Positions 52,782 to 60,757 of a DNA stretch of 64,000 nt are shown here, piece after piece. The stretch's first letter is position 1. Every line of letters begins with the position of its first letter. The position numbers and the translations under genes are program-made. Location: positions 32,979,608 to 33,043,607 of the forward strand of contig OX442314.1 in the NCBI GenBank assembly GCA_949358305.1. The letters run 5' to 3'. Under the pieces are notes generated by a model. That model did no database searches, had not been told where the DNA came from, and saw nothing but the letters and a program-made list of their open reading frames with translations. The stretch comes from Strigamia acuminata. Lineage: Eukaryota > Arthropoda > Chilopoda > Geophilomorpha > Linotaeniidae.

Positions 52782-55700
52782 TAGGTTGCAATTAAATTCG
52801 ATTGAATTGCAATAGTGAATATTGGAGATAAATATTTAACTAAAAGATTTAAGTTAAAAATAGACAGATTAAATTTTCAGTTTATATTTCCATGTGAAGA
52901 AGTTAAACTGATGAAATAGAAATACGTAGTAGATTTTCCTTCATTATTTTCGTTTGAAGATTTTAGGGATTTCAAAGACTACCACCTAATCTCACACGTG
53001 GAGGTCCCACCGAGATTAGGTTGCAATTAAATTCGATAGAATTGTAAAAGTGAATTTTGAGATAAATATTTAACTAAAAGATTTAGTTAAAAAACAGACA
53101 AGTTTCAAACCATGTTTATTTTCTTGAGAAACACCAAAACAGTCCTTTAACTAGGAATTTCGGAAGTTATAGACCTATCACACGATCACTGAAATAGGTT
53201 GCAAATTAATTCGATCGAATTGCAAAAGCGAATCTTGAATCCGATATTAACTAAAAAATTTTAGTTAAAACAGACAAATAGATTTTCAGTTTATATTTTC
53301 ATGTGAAAAGTTAAACTGACGAAATGGAAACGTTTAGTGAACTCTCTTTACTATTTTCGTTCGACAATTTAAGGAATACGAAGTATTTTAAATAAGAAAT
53401 CAAAAAAGTTTCGAGTGAAATAAGAATACAGATATTTTTTTCGAAGTTTGTTTTATTTCGAAAAGCTAAAAACATACAAGTTTAGAAGGCGGACTTCTTA
53501 CGAATTTATCTTTCCACCTGAAAAGTTAAAACGAAGAAAACACCGCAACTATTTGGAAATATTTACAAGAAATTAAGTTTCTTGTAACTGTACGTCGACA
53601 CCGATAGCCAGCGACCACGCGCCATAGCAATACGCGTCGATCTCCGTATCAAACGCAGCAGGGAAGCTACTCAAACCTTCAACGCAAGGTGCGAACGAAT
53701 GCTTGGAAATTATGGCGGACAACAGATAAAAGACAGCAGAGAAATGTTACAGAAGGTTCGTAGAGATTTATTTAAGTGTCGCGAACTAATTTTTCCACTG
53801 CCATCGGTACCAAAGATAATTTAGTTGTTGGAGAAAAACAACACACTCCATTTCGCAGAAAAGATTTGCAAATCGAAATGAATATTACCTTTATTTGAAG
53901 GAATTAACTATTTTCACAAAAAGGAAAATTTTTCCTTCGGGACAATGGAAATTAAGAAAATATAAAATGGCGGCGAATGAAGTTGCCGACCACGTAGAAT
54001 AGTATTTTTTACATTGAAAGTTACGAATCACGATAAACGCTTTCCCTCGGAAAAGTAAAAGGATTTCATTCAATCTTTCCTTTCGGAAATTTAACAGTGT
54101 TTTAAGTTTCCAACGATATTTGGGTCTCCCAAATTTTGAGAATTTCTAAATGAAATTTAGCTGTTTGAAAAACAACGAATATTTTTAGTAATCTAATCGG
54201 ACATTTTCCCACATGATTTCTTAAAACCGGAATAACAAATCCATTTGTGGCTATGAACTTTGCCACATGAAATATTTACGGAGCGAATATTTTTTGATTG
54301 GATTGAAGCTTTAAAATCAGATAGCTGATTTAAACGAAGAAAATAAGTTTCAAAGTAATTATTTTTCTTTCGGAAAAATCAAATAAATCACCGCTGATGA
54401 AAAGTTGTATTTTTCCATTCGAAAAAACTAAGAATTGCACAAGATTTATCTTCTATTTTGAACATAGATTTTATTCGGAAAAGGAAAGATTCTAGATACA
54501 TTATTTTTCTCTAAAAATTAAGAATTTAGTCAATTTTCCTAAAGGTTAATGGAATGTCATCATATATTTCGTTCGTAATTTACGTGTTAAAGTTTAATCA
54601 GAAAAACGATTGAATATGTTTTATTTGCGATAAGTAAAAGAAAGGTTCTTTAAAAATGGAATTTCGATGCAAATCCCACAGTAAAGGGAATGTTATGTGT
54701 GAGCAATTAACGAAAAGTTGGAATAACTTCATTTTATTTCATTCAAAAGTAGTTGTGAAAAATCAATTTCAAATATTTTTCAAAGAAAAATTATTTTTAT
54801 CGGAAAAAAGTAATTTACATGTCCTCGCGCGGACCGAGTAGTAAACTGCTTAATTGTGACATCGATACTGTTATTGTGTCACGTGTTATACGGAATTCCA
54901 AACCAGTGAATTACGAATTTTGGCGCGATAGGAATAGAAGTTTGACAGTGAAAGTTCTCCAGATTTGCCTTTTCATTTGAAAAGTTCAAATTGAGGAAAT
55001 GCTGCAGCAGATGAAGGTATTTACGACAATTGAGATTTAAATATTCTTTCATTCAAAAGATAAAAGATCTCTGCAAAAACATCTCGTTATTAGAGATAAG
55101 GGGGACGAAAATTATTAAAACGAATAATCAAAGACACGTCCTTCGTAAATATCGCAAAGGAATAACTAATTGTGAAAACAATTGTCCGCTCAGGAAAAGT
55201 GGAATTTAGCTAGATATTTTCTTTCGAAAAATCAAAGCAATTGTCATCAAAAAAGAAAGATTTGATGAATAATTTTTACCCAAAAGTCTAAAGGATTGTC
55301 GAATAGTTTTCTCCCGAAAAACAAGTACACATTTGTACCAATAACTTTATCGTTTAAAGTAAAATTTCGAATATTTTCTTTTGGAAGATTAGAGAATTAG
55401 ATAATTTTTCTCGCAAAACAAATTTAAAGAATTTTAACGAATTTTTATTTGTTAAAAAAATTTGTTAAAAAAGGGGGAGATGGATGGTGAAAATTTATTT
55501 TTTCACACTCGAAAAATGGAATTTAAACCCGAAAAAGTAAAGACTTGGTCAAATTATTCTTCCTATTGGAAATGAATACACAATGTTGGGAATCGAAAAT
55601 AGATTTCAATTACAAAGGAATGATTATTTGAACGATAATTGAATAAGAATAAGAAAAATTGAGAGTTTGAGAAAACTTTATTAAAGTTGTGGTTGTAACG

Positions 55701-56284
55701 ATATCACACACTAACGGAATAATTAAAAGAAAAATATTTTTTGAAGAAAAGTTATTTAATTATTTGGATTGGTAAAAATCCCAAAGTTCAAGAAGATTGA
55801 AGTAAGTTTATTTTATTTTCATTTGAAAAATACAATATTTTACGAATGTCTTCCCGAAGGAATTTTATTTTATCGGTAAAATTGAATCTCGAAGGGAACG
55901 GACTTAGTAGAGAACTACTAAATAGATGTAACGTCCTTTATACCATTGGCCGACACTAACATCCGCCAATCAGAAGTTGGGAGATCTAGGGATCCCCAGC
56001 CCCCTGCTATTAAAGGAGGACCAGATCAGATACTGATCATTCGCATCCAGACCAGACCAGAAGACGTGTTCCAGAGTCATCTTGACCACGCCGTCCCGAT
56101 TTCAGTCACGATTCGAATTTTGTGTGCCGTGTAACCTGCAAAAGCTAACACGTGTCAAACAAACGCGAAGTTTAATTTTATTTTGTCAAAAGTAAAGTTT
56201 AGAAGTGTTTCTTGTTGAAAAGTGTATTATATTCGTCTTCTTTATAAATTAAAGAATTAAAATCGTCAGATTTTGAATTTTTTT
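52782..56284 (+). other. Long leader of copy 2
   Basis: About 3.5 kb, AT-rich, no supported gene. It begins with about 235-bp tandem repeats (two full and one degraded unit, each with GGTTGCAA(A)TTAATTCGAT). AAGGGGGA tracts occur at about 55098 and 55470. The same small open frames appear in the antisense position in copy 1. Confidence 0.6.
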
Positions 56285-57766
56285 ATGGCTCAAAAACCAT
56301 TGAATATGATCGATCCAAAAGGAAATAATAAGCAGACAAACTTAAATTTAAGTTCTGTACCACTTGGCGATCAAACAGAAAAGATTCCCGATCATTTTAC
56401 TCTGTATTGTAATCGTCATGGACTGGATAAAACCAAGTTTAAAAATATAATCGAAGCTTCAGACTATGTAAAAGCTAGGAACTGGCGAGATCGTACCCAA
56501 TCTCAATCTTCACATCAAGATCCAGTACGGAATCCACAAACATACAGCCGAAACTTAGTGAATCAAGATTCTCATACTATGTTTCAAACATCCAGTAGGG
56601 GATCTAAGTTAGAAAAGTTTAAACCACCTAATTCGGTAGATAAGGGGGAAGAGAATTATAAACCTAATAATTCTCATCCAGAGAGTTCGTTAACTAACCA
56701 GTCGGTTGTTCAGAACAAATTAAAACTCGTTTACAATCGAGATCAGCTAATTTCAGTTCGATATGCTAATCCAGCTGAAGCACAACGATATGTGGCTAGC
56801 CTTAATCTGTCGATTAACCTACCGCTATCAAAAGAATTGGGAACCGTAAACAAAAGTTTTGGGCCACCAATATCAACGCAAAGGAAAGATATTCGGACTC
56901 CAAACAAACATTTGCAGTCAAATAACGTACAACAACGTGCCCGATCGCCGATCACAAACTCATGTTTGCGGACGTATGATTTGTCTACCAAGAAGAGTCC
57001 CCAGCCAAGACAATTCTACCTAACGCCCATTTCAAATCGAAAAAAAGTCAAGCAAACTTTTCCCTTGAAAAAGTATTACCAACACGATAATGAGAATGAT
57101 TTTAAACCTAAAAAAGAAAGTTTTTTGACTAACCCACGGGAGATCCGGTATCAATTCGAACAGTATTGTAAACAATACCAGTTAAATTCAGCTGAATTTA
57201 AAAATATAAACGAAGCGCAACAATTCGTATTTCGAAATCAATACCGTAACCAACGACTAAAACCCGTCCCAGTCGTCAATCTGACGGAGATACAACAATT
57301 TGCGTCTGGAAAGCAACCCTGCAATATCCAGAATAATTCATCTCAACGAGAGGAATTAAGAACTTCAAAAAAGCGTTTTCGGTCACCAAGTCCAGCTGGT
57401 GATGAAGAAACTTCAAATACAAACCAACATGTTCAAAAACTGACTGAAAACCCAGGTTTCCAATCATCAGTTCCACGACTTAGAGTCAAATATAGATCCC
57501 CTCGTTTGTTGCGGGATTTCACAATTCCAAATATGGGTCCTTTCCACGTATGGTTTTCCAATGAGGGTCCCATTCATGTATGGTTTTCCAGAGATGACCT
57601 AAAACAAAAAGTTGGGTCGTCACGGTCATTTACACTGCCAAGTCAGTACACTGTATGTAACTGCCCAAAGGAAAAACGTCGAAAGAAATCAGTACAGCAG
57701 GCTGAGAGATCTCGGAAATTCGCAAATATGCGAGCTCAATATTTAGCAAAGAATCATGTTGATTAA
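56285..57766 (+). CDS. Novel 493-residue protein of the 9.4-kb LTR element, copy 2
   Basis: Intact frame from ATG 56285. It has the same architecture as the copy at 39049-40530: about 35-residue repeats at 34-68 and 287-321, a GPxHVWFS tandem, a basic cluster at 458-469. It differs there by Glu for Lys at 463. Both copies being open after insertion into different hosts argues that the protein is made and needed, or that both insertions are very young. The ATG follows a short leader in which a U-rich run (ATTTTTTTATGG) abuts the start. Confidence 0.8.
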   Translation: MAQKPLNMIDPKGNNKQTNLNLSSVPLGDQTEKIPDHFTLYCNRHGLDKTKFKNIIEASDYVKARNWRDRTQSQSSHQDPVRNPQTYSRNLVNQDSHTMFQTSSRGSKLEKFKPPNSVDKGEENYKPNNSHPESSLTNQSVVQNKLKLVYNRDQLISVRYANPAEAQRYVASLNLSINLPLSKELGTVNKSFGPPISTQRKDIRTPNKHLQSNNVQQRARSPITNSCLRTYDLSTKKSPQPRQFYLTPISNRKKVKQTFPLKKYYQHDNENDFKPKKESFLTNPREIRYQFEQYCKQYQLNSAEFKNINEAQQFVFRNQYRNQRLKPVPVVNLTEIQQFASGKQPCNIQNNSSQREELRTSKKRFRSPSPAGDEETSNTNQHVQKLTENPGFQSSVPRLRVKYRSPRLLRDFTIPNMGPFHVWFSNEGPIHVWFSRDDLKQKVGSSRSFTLPSQYTVCNCPKEKRRKKSVQQAERSRKFANMRAQYLAKNHVD

Positions 57767-58350
57767 CATGATATGATACACAAAGATTCCCCGATTATAG
57801 TGTAAACAGAAAATCCTCTTCTAAAAATCATGACCTCTCTTCTAAAGAAAAGGGGGACAAAATATAAAGTTAAAATTAACAATTCTCGAAAAGTAATATT
57901 ACAGTATTAAAAGACAACTAGTTTAAATTAAAATTAGTCAATTGTACAAAGAATACCAAGTGACTCCGGTCATGACAATTAAGGGGGACATTTTGATTCT
58001 TAAATTGTCAACTCTTATCATCTAAAAGCTATTTATTGTATATTTATAGCGATACATCTGACTAGGCATATGAAATAAATATTTTGTGATAACACAAATG
58101 ATGATTTTATGTATGACGAAAGTTTCTTCAAAAAGAAGACTTGGAAATAAATTCTGGACTTGAATTTAGGCTATTAGAAAAGATTATTTCGGCAGAAAAT
58201 CAGAACTTAGATAATTCAAGTTAGTTTATGTAAACTCAAATTCGAAATTGGAAGTCACGGCATCTCCAAGATACATCAAGTCCGAAAATAGCATTTATGC
58301 TAATTAGGAGAATAACGAAAACTCTATAAAATATTATATAGTTGTGTTAT
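57767..58350 (+). other. 3' untranslated part of copy 2
   Basis: No gene. Includes AAGGGGGAC tracts at about 57850 and 57982 before the terminal polypurine tract. Confidence 0.6.
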
Positions 58351-58361
58351 TAAGGGGGATG
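58351..58361 (+). other. Polypurine tract of copy 2
   Basis: TAAGGGGGATG directly precedes the 3' LTR, the place where plus-strand DNA synthesis is primed. Confidence 0.75.
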
Positions 58362-60274
58362 TATGACGGTTTACAATGGCTATAAATGCCTATTTTCTAT
58401 CAAGAAAGCGCTGTTGCGCCAATATGATGGTATTTTTACAATATTCTGTGTAAAACTGATAAATGTCTAGAATAAAGTCATTTATGATGTTTCAAATACA
58501 AAGATGTTCGTTTATTAAGAATAAACACTAATTTCCACATGATACTAAAGTATCACGGCATAATTACGAAGATTCGTCTGCTAAAACCCGCATTTGTCAA
58601 TGCTCCATATTGCCACTAGATGGCGCGATCGCAATTAGCGATAAATTCGAATACGAACTTGAAAACCTCATGATTAAATATAAACGTATATTTAATCAAG
58701 TGAATAAATTGTGTTAAATATTAATATAAATATATATTAAGTATCTGACATTGTTAAATACAATGTAACTTCCATTTCTGCGGGACAGAATGTTTAGCGA
58801 TCAATCGGTCAACCGATCAATCTGATTGGTGGAACCCATTTCCGGTCCTGGGTATCCAGTTCCGGTTGTAACAAGGATTAGCATAATTTGCATAAATGCT
58901 CCTCCGTATCCACTTCCGGTGATACGGGATTGGAGGGATTCGTGGAACCCATGTTCCAATTGGATGACTGGATTAATCCTTAAATCCAGTCAGGTTATAT
59001 AAACCCAAACAATCGGCCATTCCGCAGCTCTGTTTGATTATTTCTGTTTGGTATTGTTACTTAAGAAGTATGATTCGTTGTTCACGTAAAAAACCTTTTG
59101 GTTCTTTGTTGATTTATTCGCAAAGAACCGTTGCATGATTCTACAGAATCATGCCACCGCCGGCAATTGAAGTCGAAGTGCTGGGATTATTATGTTGCAT
59201 AAATGTTACAGTCTACGGTTGCGACGCCGAAGGAGAACCCGCCGTTGTGCAATTCAGTATCCTCCGGACAGGACCAAGTTGTCTTTTTCGGTATGAACGT
59301 ATTCCGTTACCACGAGTAGCATCGGTATTGTTGAGAATCGGTTCCTTCACCTGATGGTGCCAAAGCAGTCTGTTTTACAGTAACCACGAGTAGCACCAAG
59401 TGTTTGGCAAGCTGATTCTCATGGTATTCGATGCCAAAGCAGTCGGTCTATTATTAGTACCGCGAGAGATAAAACTGCTGTGCGGAGCCGCGAGCTATCG
59501 ACCCCTGTGTACGTGGTACCGTCAACCACTCGATGGACGACCGTGCTGCGACGCCGGGGACGCTTGATACCGTTCTGCATGGCAAGGCGTATATTCTAAT
59601 CGATGGCAATTGTGTGTTGCGACGGGAAGCTTAATCTTCATTTTATTTATAACAGCAAAACTTAAACTCGACAACCAGTTGGACCAAAATCAAGTCAGAA
59701 GACTTAATCTCATATTGAACTCAATATAACCGATAAGTTGACGACAACTTATTCCCGAAATATCTAAATAAGAATTCACAACGATATGAATTAAATATAA
59801 TTCATAAGTGGAATATTGATAAGTAAATGAATACATTTACTTACACCAATATCCTCCCAAAGTTGTGGCGGTGCAGACAAAGTCAACCGCAATGCTCAGA
59901 TCATTCGATTTATCGACGTGCGATAGTTTACACAGCGAACCAAGGAAACCAGCGAAGCCGTATCGGACTCCAGGACACAGCCATCCGGCTTAAGATGACA
60001 TCTATAATCAGGTCGAGCGATGGGGAAACCGCTCCCATATTCCAGACCCGTAGTGATATTATTCTAGGGCCAGTTGGCCAATTCTTTGTATAGTTTAATA
60101 GCTGATTTAACTTGCCAAATGTCGGCATTAGTCCTATGTATAATTTAGCCTTGATATTATTGTTTACCAACAATAAACTGTCTTGTATTTATCTCGTATT
60201 GTATTCACTGTTTATTTATTGCGATCTCTTCCCGGTACCATTGTTAAATGGGAGTTGTGGTCGTCACCGTCACA
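58362..60274 (+). repeat. 3' LTR of copy 2 (1913 bp)
   Basis: Same sequence as 50849-52761 by eye, starting TATGACGG and ending CCGTCACA, then the TSD CTTG. Confidence 0.92.
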
Positions 60275-60277
60275 CTT

Positions 60278-60393
60278 GCTCCGTAATAATCACTTTCACT
60301 GTGTGTGAGAAGTATTCTCGTGTCGAGCGTGCTCCACGAGGGTTTTAGTATATCTAGCAACGTATTTTAGCGTCGAGTTTACTCCGTTAAAAT
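60278..60393 (+). promoter_or_regulatory. Bulged-hairpin array, right half of 3, hairpins 4 and 5
   Basis: Right half of hairpin 3: G-CTC then CGTAATAAT (60282-60290), pairing with ATTGTTACG through one G-U pair. Hairpin 4 (60317-60340): CTCGTG/CACGAG, bulge TC, GAGC-GT-GCTC. Hairpin 5 (60364-60393): ATTTTAGCG/CGTTAAAAT with one G-U pair, bulge TC, tip GAGT-TT-ACTC, a compensated change of the tip stem. Confidence 0.75.
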
Positions 60394-60668
60394 CCCGCGC
60401 TCACACGACGCCATCGACGCCATCTTGGAGCCAACGGTCAACTGTGAGTGTACATTTGAAGAAGAAGCCAGATCGACCCCAAACATTTTAAATAATACCT
60501 CCTGTGTATTTTGAACAATTAAAACTATCTAATTTTTCCTTTACTCTGTGTAAAATCATTCCCCTAGACACACATTTGGCCACAGAGTAGAAGTCCTGTA
60601 CGGCATCTCACCGACGATTGCTTGATAAGTTTACTCAATTTATTAAGTAAAAACCCGGATCGCCGCAC
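60279..60668 (+). repeat. 3' part of the LTR of the downstream retroelement
   Basis: Continues the sequence interrupted at 50848 and ends ..CCGCA(CT) just before the primer site at 60670. AATAA-type strings occur near 60492. The start of the LTR lies left of the nested element and cannot be fixed. Confidence 0.6.
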
Positions 60669-60669
60669 T

Positions 60670-60687
60670 TGGGGGCCCGTCCGGGAT
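60670..60687 (+). other. Primer-binding site, tRNA-Pro type
   Basis: TGGGGGCCCGTCCGGGAT differs at one base from the well-known tRNA-Pro primer site. It lies 70 bases upstream of the Gag ATG. Confidence 0.7.
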
Positions 60688-60757
60688 AGTTTTGATTGTT
60701 AAAATCCGATTTTTGCAAAAAGATCCTTTATTTCCATTGTTCTCTCAATTTGACAAA

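Larger units (their letters stand above)
50849..60274 (+). mobile_element. Non-autonomous LTR retroelement with novel ORF, copy 2 (9.4 kb)
   Basis: LTRs of 1913 bp (50849-52761 and 58362-60274, constant offset 7513, no difference seen) bound the element, with a 4-bp duplication CTTG (50845-50848 and 60275-60278). Orientation is opposite to copy 1. Its 5' terminus is TATGACGG instead of TGTGACGG in both LTRs. Internal DNA is nearly identical to copy 1, while the first about 670 bp of the LTR (U3) is clearly diverged from copy 1. Confidence 0.93.

Noticed and set aside
51638-52784. Small open frames (67, 88, 81 and 61 codons) repeated four times
   Set aside because: They lie within LTRs and recur only because the LTRs are near-identical. 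They overlap on both strands and have no domain.
53891-54841. Small frames of about 60 codons in the leader of the 9.4-kb elements as genes
   Set aside because: Short, AT-rich, conserved only as part of near-identical copies, and no start context or domain.
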